Shown in pieces: positions 1 to 9,369 of a stretch of DNA of 64,000 nucleotides. Origin of the DNA: DATJGR01 sp963812255. Lineage in GTDB: Bacteria; Pseudomonadota; Gammaproteobacteria; Pseudomonadales; Azotimanducaceae. The notes beneath the pieces are model-generated. The model was not told the DNA's origin. It ran no database searches and saw nothing but the letters and a program-made list of their open reading frames with translations. A program made the position numbers and the translations under genes. How positions within the stretch are numbered: position 1 is the stretch's first letter; every line of letters starts with the position of its first letter. Location of the stretch: NCBI GenBank assembly GCA_963812255.1, contig CAWEUM010000005.1, positions 124,001 through 188,000 on the forward strand. The letters are read 5' to 3'.

Positions 1-2
1 CG

Positions 3-176
3 GCCGACTTCGTGCGACCACAGGTCAACTGGAACGCTCTGTTGTCGGCCGCCACCCAATCGGCATTATCTGGCGAACTGCACGCGCGACTCGGATTGGG
101 ACCGGCCGCAAACGTACGCGTTGCTGGCGAGATTCTGTCCGCGAGGTTCCAACAGCAAGGAGCCGCGGATGAGTGA
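3..176 (+). CDS. C-terminal end of an unidentified protein (5' end outside window)
   Basis: An open frame runs in from the left edge and ends at TGA 174-176, giving about 57 residues. The tail is rich in Ala, Leu and Gln and ends in QQQGAADE; I recognise no family. It looks coding because its stop overlaps the next start: ATG at 169 lies inside ATGAGTGA, a spacing typical of translational coupling. It is therefore probably the upstream partner of the PhyH-type dioxygenase. Function unknown. Confidence 0.5.
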   Translation, partial: ADFVRPQVNWNALLSAATQSALSGELHARLGLGPAANVRVAGEILSARFQQQGAADE

Positions 177-969
177 GCAGCCCATCGATCACCTGCCCGT
201 ACCGACACGGTATGTTGAACAGGCGCTGGCGGATCTACGGGAATTCGGCTTATGTCTGATGGTGGATGTCCTGGACGCGCCAACGTTGGCGCGCGCACGC
301 GAAGCCCTCTACCGGGCCGCGGACGACGACAGGACGCGGTTTCGCGAGCGCAAGGACTTTGCCCTCGATCAGAACGATCGCAACCAACGCGTCTGGAATC
401 TTCTGAATCGCGATTCGGTGTTCGGCGACCTCGCTGAACACCCCGTCGCGATGCATCTGGTGAAAGCGACGCTCGGTTGGCCTGCGTTGTTGAGCAACAT
501 CTCAGGGAACATCACCGACCCGGGCGCGGCGGTGGGTGTGTTACACGCTGATCAGGTGTTCGTGCCGGAGCCGTGGCCCGCGACACCGCAGGGCATCAAC
601 GTAGCCTGGTGTCTGGATGACTTTACCGCGGCCAATGGCGCCACCGAAGTTGTCGTTGGCAGTCATCGATGGCACCGGATGCCGAAGGTCAGCGATGCAA
701 ACGTCCCAATGCTGCCGGTGATCGCCCGAGCCGGCAGCTTGTTTGCTTTTGAAAGCCGCCTGTGGCACCGCAGCGGCACCAATACCACGCGCGCCAGTCG
801 GCGCGGCGCAGTGTTTCCGTTCTACACCACGCCGATCTACCGGACGCAGGAAAACTGGTTCCTGTCGCTGGATCCTGGGGTGGTGCGATATGCGTCAGAA
901 ACGATGCGTACGCTGCTGGCATACAAGTCCGAAGGGTTCGGCCTGGTGTACGGAGAATCCCCTCAGTAA
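169..969 (+). CDS. Phytanoyl-CoA dioxygenase (PhyH) family protein
   Basis: This 266-residue protein is a cytoplasmic Fe(II)/2-oxoglutarate-dependent oxygenase of the PhyH family, which hydroxylates organic substrates while converting 2-oxoglutarate to succinate. The metal triad is visible: H126-A-D128 in the HADQ motif and a distal His near residue 200 in LWHRSG, followed by Arg residues suited to bind the 2-oxoglutarate carboxylate. ATG 169 was chosen because it overlaps the upstream stop; a longer frame opens at 121 but adds residues outside the family core. The substrate cannot be read from sequence. The neighbours downstream on the other strand are unrelated. Confidence 0.8.
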   Translation: MSEQPIDHLPVPTRYVEQALADLREFGLCLMVDVLDAPTLARAREALYRAADDDRTRFRERKDFALDQNDRNQRVWNLLNRDSVFGDLAEHPVAMHLVKATLGWPALLSNISGNITDPGAAVGVLHADQVFVPEPWPATPQGINVAWCLDDFTAANGATEVVVGSHRWHRMPKVSDANVPMLPVIARAGSLFAFESRLWHRSGTNTTRASRRGAVFPFYTTPIYRTQENWFLSLDPGVVRYASETMRTLLAYKSEGFGLVYGESPQ

Positions 970-988
970 ATCCGTCTGTGGTGTCGGG

Positions 989-1294
989 CTACACCGGATT
1001 CTGGCACGCCGCGATTTCGTTCTCGGTCACGGCGAGATCCTTAGCGGCGGATGCGAGGTCTTCAGCCGTCGCATTCGCGGTACTGACGTCGTTGATCAAG
1101 CGGGCCATCACCTGGTCCGCGCCGAAGTGGCTGGCGGTGCGCGCAACTGCGCTGAACAGGCTGCCGAGGCCGCGCCTCTTCTGAACGCTTTGCGCCTGTT
1201 TGATTTTCTGGTTGAGGCGCGCCTGCTGAGCGGCCTCCGGATACAGTTCAAAATGCGGAATAAAACACCGGGGCCGCTTACGCTTCTCAGCACT
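989..1294 (-). CDS. Possible small protein without a standard start codon
   Basis: A minus-strand frame is open from just inside the end of the uracil-DNA glycosylase gene (stop TGA 1295-1297) to TAG at 989-991, about 101 codons. It reads like a real protein, with an acidic/Gln-rich helix (ELYPEAAQQARLNQKIKQAQ) and then an Ala-rich tail ending in TENEIAACQNPV. No ATG, GTG or TTG occurs before the internal Met in QVMARL; only ATT or CTG could serve upstream. It could be a translationally coupled gene with an unusual start, a frameshifted gene, or chance. Family not recognised. Confidence 0.3.
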   Translation of the reverse strand, partial: SAEKRKRPRCFIPHFELYPEAAQQARLNQKIKQAQSVQKRRGLGSLFSAVARTASHFGADQVMARLINDVSTANATAEDLASAAKDLAVTENEIAACQNPV

Positions 1295-2015
1295 TCATCC
1301 ATGGCGCGAGCGCGCTTTCGGCCATCGCAGCCCAATTCCGGTTGGCCGCCGGATTAGCCGGACTGGGATGCGGCAGATAACCGACCGGCATTTGCCCCTG
1401 CACCACCGCGCGCGCCCTCCCTTCGGCAAAACGCCCGATACCGATCACGGCAGCCGGCACCACCACGTCAAGCAACGAACGCAACGCCGCGTCGCACGCC
1501 GCGATCAGCGGATCGGATTCGACCCGGCGCAGTTTGTCCGGCGGCAGATTGCGGCCGTCTTTGATGAACAGCAACGGACAATAATTCCACACGAAGAACC
1601 GTTCGAAAAAATGTTCCGCGCGGCCGAAGCGCTCGCGCGCCCAACCCCAGAATCGGCTGCCGCTGCCTTCGCGCCGATGACAGTCGAATCCGGTGAGCGG
1701 GTATTTGGGATGCTGCAACGGCAAGGGTCGCCGCAGCGGTGCCTCGATGCCCACCCAGTCCCGTGCCATCACCACATCGCCGAACGGCACGCCGGTCTGC
1801 GCCATGCCCCATGGCCCGGGGTTCATGCCCAACAGCAGCACACGACCGCGTTCCTTGCCGTAGCGCTGCAAGTAGGTGCGATGTGCCGGCCACGCGTAGC
1901 GCAACGGATTGTAGATATGGCTCGGCGAAACGAATTCGAGCACATCCACCGCGCGGCCCAGACGTTGCGCAACATTGACAGCCGCGTTAAGGGGCGGCAC
2001 TTTCAATGCGCTCAA
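1287..2015 (-). CDS. SMUG1-type uracil-DNA glycosylase
   Basis: This 242-residue protein removes uracil, and probably oxidised pyrimidines, from DNA at the start of base-excision repair. The SMUG1 signature is clear: GMNPGPWGMAQTGVPFG, which forms the active site and uracil-binding loop, and a C-terminal HPSPANPAAN loop that enters the DNA groove. The first codon is TTG at 2015 and overlaps the HlyD stop, so the gene appears coupled to the secretion operon. SMUG1 is best known from animals, but bacterial homologues exist. Its place at the end of a type I secretion operon has no obvious functional reason. Confidence 0.88.
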   Translation of the reverse strand: MSALKVPPLNAAVNVAQRLGRAVDVLEFVSPSHIYNPLRYAWPAHRTYLQRYGKERGRVLLLGMNPGPWGMAQTGVPFGDVVMARDWVGIEAPLRRPLPLQHPKYPLTGFDCHRREGSGSRFWGWARERFGRAEHFFERFFVWNYCPLLFIKDGRNLPPDKLRRVESDPLIAACDAALRSLLDVVVPAAVIGIGRFAEGRARAVVQGQMPVGYLPHPSPANPAANRNWAAMAESALAPWMKC

Positions 2016-3253
2016 CGTTCACCGAGCGATTCGTCGAGCGTCTTGCGGAGCGGCTTCAGCAGTACGTCCATCAGCGACCGCCGGCCCGTGCGGATATCCA
2101 CCCGTGCAGTCATGCCAGGCACGATTTCCAGAACCCGTCCGGCGGTGGTTCGAACCGGAGAACTGTCGGGTTTCACATGCACGCGGTAGTACACCTCGGT
2201 GCCTCGCGCGGATTCATCTTTCAGCGTGTCGGCACTGACGTAGATGACTTTTCCGGGGGCAGAACCATAAATGGTGTAATCGAACGGGTCGAAACGGATC
2301 GTGGCGGGGAGGCCCGGCTCGACCCGGGCAATGTCGGCGGGCTTGACGCGGCATTCGACCAGCAGTTCGTCGTCGATCGGCACGATCTGCATGAGTTCGT
2401 CGCCGGGGCCGAGGACACCGCCAACCGTGGTGACGCGGATATTCTTGACGATGCCGGGAACCAGCGCGGTGAACACGCTGTTGGTCTGCTCCTCGAGTTT
2501 GCGGATCAGCAACTGTTCGTTCTGGGCGATCTCGTCCTCCGACTTGGTCAGCTCCAGGCGGGCGTCCTCGAGAAAGCGATTGCGCCGGTTCACCAGGTTC
2601 GCCTCGGCTTCGTTCAGGCCGCGTTCGGCGCGAAGCTGCTCCGAGCCGCTGGCGTCGCCATCGTTGTGGAGGTTCTGCACCAGTACCAACTCTCGTTTTG
2701 CCAGATCCACTGCCACCTGCAGCGTGCGCAATTCCTCGGAGAGGCCGGTACGGCGCTGTTCGAACAGCGCTTGCTCGACGCGCGTGATGTCCGGTGCCTG
2801 TTTCTGCAGGTCGTCCGGAAACGTGAGTTTCGCGCGGCCGACGACCTCGGCGCGCAGGCGCTCGACCTTCGCCTTCAGCGCGAACAGTCGCGCCTTGATT
2901 TCGCCCACGCTGGACGCAAAGCGGGTCTGATCCAGCCGCGCGAGAACCTGACCCCGTGCCACACGGTCACCTTCGTGCACCAGCAACTCGTTCAGCACAC
3001 CTCCGTCCACGGACTGAATGACCTGCACGCGGCTACCGGTAATGACCTCGCCCGAGGCGCGAGTCACTTCGTCGATCTGGAACACGCTGGCCCAGGCGAT
3101 GAATACCACGATGCCGAGCCCGAGCGCAGCGAGCAACGCGCGATGGCTCCCGATATGTGCCTGCTGCAGCCGCTCGATACGTCGTTTGCGGTGGGGGCTG
3201 TACTCGATCGCAGCGCCGTCAGACTGCATCGGCTTTCCCTCTTTGGGTTGCAA
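2012..3253 (-). CDS. HlyD-family type I secretion adaptor (membrane fusion protein)
   Basis: This 413-residue periplasmic adaptor links an inner-membrane ABC exporter to a TolC-type channel. It has a short cytoplasmic N-terminus, one membrane segment at about residues 35-55 (ALLAALGLGIVVFIAWASVF), a lipoyl/barrel half (SVDGGVLNELLVHEGDRVARG), a long coiled coil at about 110-260, and the returning barrel with the HlyD hallmark PGMTARVDIRTGRRS near the C-terminus. Its start lies 35 bases inside the ABC transporter gene, so the two are likely translated together. It belongs to a complete type I secretion set with the TolC-like protein at 5399-6703. Confidence 0.92.
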   Translation of the reverse strand: MQPKEGKPMQSDGAAIEYSPHRKRRIERLQQAHIGSHRALLAALGLGIVVFIAWASVFQIDEVTRASGEVITGSRVQVIQSVDGGVLNELLVHEGDRVARGQVLARLDQTRFASSVGEIKARLFALKAKVERLRAEVVGRAKLTFPDDLQKQAPDITRVEQALFEQRRTGLSEELRTLQVAVDLAKRELVLVQNLHNDGDASGSEQLRAERGLNEAEANLVNRRNRFLEDARLELTKSEDEIAQNEQLLIRKLEEQTNSVFTALVPGIVKNIRVTTVGGVLGPGDELMQIVPIDDELLVECRVKPADIARVEPGLPATIRFDPFDYTIYGSAPGKVIYVSADTLKDESARGTEVYYRVHVKPDSSPVRTTAGRVLEIVPGMTARVDIRTGRRSLMDVLLKPLRKTLDESLGER

Positions 3254-5399
3254 GCGAGGTGGCGAGCGGTCGTGCGGACTGATTCGCCATCTGCGGTAAG
3301 AGTGTCTCCGGCTTGCCGTCTCGGATAACGCATCCCTGCTGCATGATCAACACGCGGTTCACCAGCCGGCGCGCCATCAGCGGCCGATGGGTACTGACGA
3401 TGAGAATGTCGTCCGGATGCAGGGCGGCCTCCAGGGTCTGCCAGACCCGCTCCTCCATGTCCCGGTCCAGCGACGCGGTGGGTTCGTCCAGCAGCCAGAT
3501 GCGGGGCTGGTTGATGAACACCCGCGCCAGCGCCACCAGTTGACGCTGGCCGCCGGACAGGCCCTCGCCGCCCTCGCTGATGGGCAGATCCATGCCCTGC
3601 GGACTGCCGGCCGCGATCGTGTCGATCCCCAGTTGCTGAGCGACCTGCAGCAGGCGGTCGTCACCGGCGGTGCCGGTGAGACAGAGATTGCTACGCAGCG
3701 TTCCCCGGAACAGGTGCACGAATTGCGGCAGATAGCCAATCCGGGTGCTGACCAACAGCGGATCGGTCTCCCACAGATCCGCCTGTCCCAGACGCACCCG
3801 GCCTTCGCTGGGTTGGTAGAGACCGGCCAGAACCTTCAGCAGCGTGGATTTGCCCGAGCCGACCGGACCCAGAAGCAGAACTCGATCGCCGGATTCGAAG
3901 CGCAACTGGTCGACGCTGAGTTGATAGATGGGCGACTCTGCGTATGTAAAGCGCACGCCGTCCAGTGCCATCGCCGCGGGTTCCTCATCCGGCAGCAGCA
4001 ACTGCTGGTTCAAGCGACGCTCGGAGTTGAGCGAGAGGACCTGGTGCACCATGCTCAGCGCCTGGCTCACGTGCTGCCATTGCACCAGGTACTGCACGCT
4101 CTGAGCGACCGGCGCAATGATCCGGCCACCAAGAATACTGCAGGCGATCAGTCCACCCATCGTCAGCAGGCCCGCCTCGATCTGCCAGACACCGACCACC
4201 ACCCCCGAGACATACGCGACGGTCGAGAGACTGCTGGTCGTGACCGTGGATAGACTGCTGATGGCGCGCTGCTCAATGCCGTAGCGGTCGATGCTGGCGG
4301 TGATCTCCTGCCACTCACTGGCAAAGCGCCAGCCGGCGTTGTTGGCGCGGATGGATTCGGCACCGCGGATGCTGTCTACCAGGAGCCCCTGACGCTCGTT
4401 GCTGCGCGAAAGCTGGCCGCGCAACAAATCGCGCAACCGCAACTGCGAAATCAGACCCAGCAACAGCGCCGCCGGCAGCAGCAACGCATAGACCCACGCG
4501 ACGGCGCCGCCGATGATCCCGATGAACGCCAGAAACATCAACGCAAACGGCAGATCCACCAGCGCGAATACAACGGAGGCGGAAAAGAACTGGCGGACGG
4601 CTTCGAGGCTGCCGACCTGCGCGGCCAGCGTCCCCAGACTGCGCGGCAGCGCGTCCAGCCGCACACGCAGCAGGTGCTCGAAGACCTGTTGCGAGACGCG
4701 CTGATCCGCGGCGCAGGAAAGGCTGTCGAGGATGCGAGCGCGGATCGTTTTGAGCGTCCAGTCGAGGACCACGACGATCGCCATACCGGCAACCAGAGCC
4801 GTGAGTGTGGCGAAGGCCATGGTCGGCACGACGCGGTCGTAAACGTTCATCGCGAACAGCGAAGTGGAAACGCCGATCAGATTCACCAGGCAGGTGGCCA
4901 CGGCAATCTGCCACAGCCAACCCCGCTCCCGGAACAACTCCGTCCACACCAGCCGGGCGGCCAGATTCCCCGACAGTGGTGCTGCGGAGTCCTGCGAGTG
5001 CGATGGAGGACGCCTGATCCAAAGCACCTCGGCGCCGTCGAGTGCTGCGCTGGCAACGGTGGATTGGACGCCCGCCGTGTCGGTCAGAAAAATGCCGTTG
5101 GCGATCGCTCCGGCCCCGCTGACGAAGTACCACGCGCCGGCATGACGAACCAACGCCGGCAGGCGTCGCGGGTCGAACCGCTGCCACGGCAGCATGACGG
5201 GCGCCAACTCTTTCACCTGCGCTGCGATCAACACCTGACGTAGCCATTGCGTCAACGAACTCTGTGACGGGCCTGAGCCGACGCGTTCCCCGGCCTCCCG
5301 CAGCTGCGCCGCGTCGCAGGGAATGTCCATCGCTGCCAGCAGTCGCTGCACCAGCGCCAGATCAGGGCGGCGATTGCCCAGGTCGAGTTGCTCAGCCAT
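3219..5399 (-). CDS. Type I secretion ABC transporter with degenerate C39-like domain (LapB/HlyB type)
   Basis: The exporter is about 726 residues. The N-terminal 130 residues resemble a C39-like domain with no evident Cys-His peptidase site, as in transporters that dock rather than cleave their substrate. Six membrane helices follow (about 155-440), then an ATPase domain with Walker A GPVGSGKST near residue 510, signature LSGGQRQ near 612, Walker B WLLDEPTASLD near 633 and the switch His in VSTHRP. I chose ATG 5399, which overlaps the upstream stop as TGATG; GTG 5402 is an alternative. The likely substrate is the cadherin-repeat protein encoded upstream in the same run. Confidence 0.93.
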   Translation of the reverse strand: MAEQLDLGNRRPDLALVQRLLAAMDIPCDAAQLREAGERVGSGPSQSSLTQWLRQVLIAAQVKELAPVMLPWQRFDPRRLPALVRHAGAWYFVSGAGAIANGIFLTDTAGVQSTVASAALDGAEVLWIRRPPSHSQDSAAPLSGNLAARLVWTELFRERGWLWQIAVATCLVNLIGVSTSLFAMNVYDRVVPTMAFATLTALVAGMAIVVVLDWTLKTIRARILDSLSCAADQRVSQQVFEHLLRVRLDALPRSLGTLAAQVGSLEAVRQFFSASVVFALVDLPFALMFLAFIGIIGGAVAWVYALLLPAALLLGLISQLRLRDLLRGQLSRSNERQGLLVDSIRGAESIRANNAGWRFASEWQEITASIDRYGIEQRAISSLSTVTTSSLSTVAYVSGVVVGVWQIEAGLLTMGGLIACSILGGRIIAPVAQSVQYLVQWQHVSQALSMVHQVLSLNSERRLNQQLLLPDEEPAAMALDGVRFTYAESPIYQLSVDQLRFESGDRVLLLGPVGSGKSTLLKVLAGLYQPSEGRVRLGQADLWETDPLLVSTRIGYLPQFVHLFRGTLRSNLCLTGTAGDDRLLQVAQQLGIDTIAAGSPQGMDLPISEGGEGLSGGQRQLVALARVFINQPRIWLLDEPTASLDRDMEERVWQTLEAALHPDDILIVSTHRPLMARRLVNRVLIMQQGCVIRDGKPETLLPQMANQSARPLATSLATQRGKADAV

Positions 5400-6703
5400 C
5401 ACTTTGCTCTTGCACTCTGCTCATCAACACCCAGCCCTTGAATGCCTGCGAGGGCGTCGAGGCCGCCCGTCATGGCAAGAAGCTGCAGGGAGTAAACCTG
5501 CCAATCGTTTTGCGCGTGCACCAACTGGCCCCGTTGCTCGAACATTTCGCGCTGGATGTTCAATAGATCGAGCCAGCTCTTGGCACCGCTCTCGTATTGT
5601 CGCTGATACGAAGCCAGCAACGCCTCCAGGTCGCTGACAGACTTCGTCTGAAGTTCGATCAACTCGCTCTGCAAGCGGCGGTTGCGCTGCAGGCGTTCAA
5701 TCGCCCGCTTGAGGTCCACCTTGGCGGCAGCCAGATCCTGCGCCGCCGCCGCGCGGCTGGCGACCGCTTCTCGCGTGTGCGCCCGGGCTGCGAAGCCGAT
5801 ACCGTCCAGTGACGCCTCGAAGACCACACTGACCTGATTGTCATCCTTGAGCCCCGGCTGGTCATAGAACTTGTCGGCCTGCAGGTAAATAGTCGGCAGG
5901 TAGGATGTTCTCGCCTGATCGACGTCTGCGTCGGCCTGCCCGAGTTGCTGCCGCTTGAGTTGAACGTCGGCGTCCTCTTCCATTGCAGTCTCGAGCAGAT
6001 TTGTCGAGTCCCCAAGCGCCAGCAGGTTCGGCGGCACCGGCTCATCAGCGTCGATCTCGACCTGGGTGAGTCCGTTCAAGTCCTCGCGGGCGACGTCCCA
6101 ATCGCTGACGGCATGCTCGAGCGAGGCGCGCGCCTGCGCAAGTCGGGTGGCGGCCAGCAGCGCATCGGCGTTGGACGCCAGCTGCCCGGCGACCCGGCGC
6201 TGAATCTGTGCGAACAGTTGCATGTGCTGGGTGACGTTCTGGCGGGCAACGTCGATGAGCTCGCGGCTGCCGCGAACGACCGCATACGATACGGCGGTGT
6301 CTTCGAGCAGTCGCCGGCTGACCTGCAGGAGGCTTGCGCGCTCGGTGTTCACCCCAGCGTCTGCGGCCGCGATGTTGTTGTCGATGCGACCGAAGGCCCA
6401 GATCGGCTGACGCACTCTCAGCAGCGCGGGATGGGAGAGTTGGTCGCCTCCCCGCGCCGAGCGGCTGTTCTGGGTGTATTGGCTTGCCTCTGCAGAGAGC
6501 GTGGGGTAGCGGCCACTGCGCGCTCCATCTGCGGCATATCGGCGCGCGTCCACTTGCGCTTCCTGACCCGCTACGGCGGGGTGATTCTGCAAGGTCGCCT
6601 GCAGCGCGTCGCTCAGGTCTCCGGCATGGGCGGCGCGGACATCGCAGAGCAGGCAGATGATCAGCAATTGGAGCGAGAAGTCGCGGACCCGGAACTTGAG
6701 CAT
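5399..6703 (-). CDS. TolC-family outer-membrane channel protein
   Basis: This 434-residue protein forms the trimeric outer-membrane and periplasmic tunnel of the secretion system. Starting at ATG 6703 gives a clear signal peptide (hydrophobic LQLLIICLLCDV, then AAHA for cleavage). A GGGGA ribosome-binding site lies a few bases upstream. The mature part is long amphipathic helices with the internal duplication of the OEP family, including RVRQPIWAFGRID and WLDLLNIQREMFEQRGQLVHAQNDW. The start overlaps the 3' end of the TPR-sulfotransferase gene by 43 bases, and its stop overlaps the ABC gene, so expression is probably coupled on both sides. Confidence 0.92.
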   Translation of the reverse strand: MLKFRVRDFSLQLLIICLLCDVRAAHAGDLSDALQATLQNHPAVAGQEAQVDARRYAADGARSGRYPTLSAEASQYTQNSRSARGGDQLSHPALLRVRQPIWAFGRIDNNIAAADAGVNTERASLLQVSRRLLEDTAVSYAVVRGSRELIDVARQNVTQHMQLFAQIQRRVAGQLASNADALLAATRLAQARASLEHAVSDWDVAREDLNGLTQVEIDADEPVPPNLLALGDSTNLLETAMEEDADVQLKRQQLGQADADVDQARTSYLPTIYLQADKFYDQPGLKDDNQVSVVFEASLDGIGFAARAHTREAVASRAAAAQDLAAAKVDLKRAIERLQRNRRLQSELIELQTKSVSDLEALLASYQRQYESGAKSWLDLLNIQREMFEQRGQLVHAQNDWQVYSLQLLAMTGGLDALAGIQGLGVDEQSARAK

Positions 6704-9357
6704 GTGGAATCCCCGGACAGAAACAGATAGTCGAGGTGCAACGGGGGCGCCTGCGGTGCCCCGGCGTGGCTTTTTTCGGGCAATGAGGCTTTGGCCAGCG
6801 CTGCGGCATCCTGATCGCGGCCCTCCAGCCGATAGGCCTGCGCCAGATCGCGGCGCCACTCGCGGTTCCAGGGACAGCATTCGAGGGCTCGCTCCATCAG
6901 CGTGATGCCGTCACTGCGGTGACCTCTGCGCACGTAGATCAAGCCGAGCATGAAGGCCGCGCCGGCGTGTTCCGGCAGATGCTGCAGCAGTTGTTTGAAT
7001 CGGTACTCCGCAGCGTTCAGATCACCCTCGCGGTAGTGGTCGACACCGGCGTTCAGCCAGCCGGGTTCCGGCAAGGTCACCATCTCGATCGGGTCCCAGA
7101 TGATTTTCCGGTTGGTGGCGGCGATCAGCGGGCCCAACTGCTCCCGATAGTGCTGCCACCTGGCCCTCGAGCCGGCGTACAAAGGCTGGCGCACCTGCCA
7201 GACGCTGGCGGTCTTGACCGGCCGCTGCAGCGCAGCAAACTCGAGCACCTGCGGTTCCCAGTCCACCCCGATGTAATCCAGCATGCGCCGGGCGCTGCCC
7301 TCCGGTTCGTCCACGATGTCTTCGTATTGGATTTCCAGAATCTCCCCTGGAAACACCTGCTGCCAGTGCCGCATCAGCAGGTTGTGGTCTGCGAGCTGCT
7401 CGCCGATCCAGTCCAGATCGTAGGCGAATCCCATCCCACCGTGCTTGGCGGCGTATTCAATGAAGAAGTTGGAGACGGCGATGTCCCGGGGATCGCGGCG
7501 CACGGAAATGATCTTGGCCCGCGGAAAGAGCAACCTGATCAGGCCGATGTTCTCGAAGTTGTGGGGCAGCTTGTCCACTACGTGATCGGCTTCAGGAGCG
7601 CATTCGGCGAGTTCCTTCAGCACGTTTGTCGCAATGCCGCGGGTGACCCGCGGATCGAGGTCGTCTACACAGTCGGGATAGCGGCGTCCGGAGCCGGTAT
7701 GGCGTTCCCAACGCTCGAGCCCCGCGATCACTCGAGGAATCGTGCCGAGCTCACCTGCCCCATGGATGCGGCTGTGGCCGGCGATGATCTGCTCCACCAG
7801 GGTGGTACCAGAGCGCGGCATCCCCACCACGAACACCGGCAGGGTCGTATCAATACCGCTACGGGGACGGTGGTCGTACAACGCCTTCGGGAAGGCATGG
7901 CGGATTCGGGCACAGTGTTGGCGGTGGGCCTTCGGATCGTAGCGCAGCAGCCGGCGGCTGGCGGCATTGGCCTCGTCGGCCAGCGCGAAGGCGCGGTGAT
8001 AGTCGCCGCGCTTGTCCCAGGCCGCAGCGAGCTGAAACAACATCCCGGTACGTACCGATCCCTCCATGCCGGAGGTGCGGGCGAACTGTTCGAGCCGCTG
8101 CAGGGTTTGGTCGTCCTCCGGGAAGCGACTTACGCGAATCAGCGCGCCATGACCTCGAGCCGGATCGATCGCCTTGACCCGTTCGAACAGCGCGACCGCC
8201 TCGTCGATACGGCCGAGCTCCAGCAACAACTGACCCAGTTGCTGCAGGGCGGGTATCGCGTTCGGCTGAAACTCGAGCACGCTCCGGTAGCGCTGTTCAG
8301 CCACGCGATAGTTTTGTTCCCGGACCTCCACACCGGCCATCGCCAACTCGATTTGCGCACGCACCTCAGTCATCTCGTCAGCACTGCCGGACCCGTGTTC
8401 GGTAAACTTGGCGAGCTGCTCGCAGGCGCGCTCGGCGGCCGCTCTGGCCAGACCTGGATGCGTCGGCAATGCGATGGCGGACAGCCGGGCCCACAGCAAC
8501 TCCGTGGGTTCGTGCTGCGCCTGCGCAAGCTGAATGGCCCGACGCTGCAGCGCGATGGCCTGCAGCGAGCGGCCCTGCACCAGCACCAGTTCCGCGAGCT
8601 GGACGTAAAGCGCGAAGTGTTCCGGATGGCGGCCGAGCCCGACCCGAAGCCACTCCTCCGCCTGGGCATGGCGATCGCCGGCTGCCAGGCGTTGCGCAAA
8701 CCCGGACAGCAGCGCGCACCAGTCATTCTCGCCGAGCACATCCCTCTGGCGTTCGAGCCAGGCTTCCGCAATCTCGATACGTTCGCGGGCGAGCACGACA
8801 TCCAGTTGGATTTCCCGCAGCTGCCTGCTGTGCGCCTGACGTTGCTCGTCAGGCCAATCACTCTGTTCCCTCGTCCAGAACGTCCAGGCGGCTTCGAAGC
8901 ACTGCTCCATCTCGCTCACGCAACCGCTGTCCCGATACAGCCGCAGCAGGTTCTCGTACACCGCGATACGCGGCTGAAGGCACACGCTCCGCTCGTACAA
9001 TCCCAAGGCGTCATCGTGATGCCCGTGCTGCTGCCGACACCACGCCAGACGCGCGAGCAGCAGCGCGTGATCGGCATCTTCCCGGTGTGCCGCTTCGAGA
9101 ACGGCAGTCGCTTCGTCCTGTGCACCCAGTGCAATGTGCACCGCCGCCAGATCGACGCGACTGTCCAGCGTAAGCGCGTCGGCATCGAGCCGCCCCACGC
9201 GGAGACGTCCGGCGGACGCATCACCGAGCCGGACATCGGCCAGCGCAAGCAGTATCTGTACACCAGGCTCGGCGGAATCGGCTTCGAGGCAGGCTTCGCG
9301 CAGGGCCGCATAGTTGTGTTGCTCCGCCAGACGGCGGAGCACGGTCAACGCCTCCAT
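6661..9357 (-). CDS. TPR-sulfotransferase fusion protein
   Basis: This 898-residue protein has TPR-like helical repeats over about residues 1-480, a PAPS-dependent sulfotransferase domain over about 500-790 and another TPR block near 790-880. The 5'-phosphosulfate loop is plain in FVVGMPRSGTTLVEQII, and the 3'-phosphate-binding region is present in SVRRDPRDIAVSNFF. The family moves sulfate from PAPS to hydroxyl groups, sometimes protein tyrosine, with the TPR part binding the acceptor. No signal peptide is seen, so it should act in the cytoplasm. It sits 12 bases after the cadherin-repeat gene and before the exporter genes, so sulfation of the secreted protein before export is a reasonable inference but unproven. 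Confidence 0.88.
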   Translation of the reverse strand: MEALTVLRRLAEQHNYAALREACLEADSAEPGVQILLALADVRLGDASAGRLRVGRLDADALTLDSRVDLAAVHIALGAQDEATAVLEAAHREDADHALLLARLAWCRQQHGHHDDALGLYERSVCLQPRIAVYENLLRLYRDSGCVSEMEQCFEAAWTFWTREQSDWPDEQRQAHSRQLREIQLDVVLARERIEIAEAWLERQRDVLGENDWCALLSGFAQRLAAGDRHAQAEEWLRVGLGRHPEHFALYVQLAELVLVQGRSLQAIALQRRAIQLAQAQHEPTELLWARLSAIALPTHPGLARAAAERACEQLAKFTEHGSGSADEMTEVRAQIELAMAGVEVREQNYRVAEQRYRSVLEFQPNAIPALQQLGQLLLELGRIDEAVALFERVKAIDPARGHGALIRVSRFPEDDQTLQRLEQFARTSGMEGSVRTGMLFQLAAAWDKRGDYHRAFALADEANAASRRLLRYDPKAHRQHCARIRHAFPKALYDHRPRSGIDTTLPVFVVGMPRSGTTLVEQIIAGHSRIHGAGELGTIPRVIAGLERWERHTGSGRRYPDCVDDLDPRVTRGIATNVLKELAECAPEADHVVDKLPHNFENIGLIRLLFPRAKIISVRRDPRDIAVSNFFIEYAAKHGGMGFAYDLDWIGEQLADHNLLMRHWQQVFPGEILEIQYEDIVDEPEGSARRMLDYIGVDWEPQVLEFAALQRPVKTASVWQVRQPLYAGSRARWQHYREQLGPLIAATNRKIIWDPIEMVTLPEPGWLNAGVDHYREGDLNAAEYRFKQLLQHLPEHAGAAFMLGLIYVRRGHRSDGITLMERALECCPWNREWRRDLAQAYRLEGRDQDAAALAKASLPEKSHAGAPQAPPLHLDYLFLSGDSTCSSSGSATSRSNC

Positions 9358-9369
9358 GATCGCATCAAA

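Noticed and set aside
743..1357. A 204-codon plus-strand frame overlapping the PhyH gene end
   Set aside because: It starts inside the PhyH gene in another frame, and its Arg/Ser-rich translation is not protein-like.
2006..3328. A 440-codon plus-strand frame
   Set aside because: Antisense to the HlyD gene, which has clear family motifs and operon overlaps.
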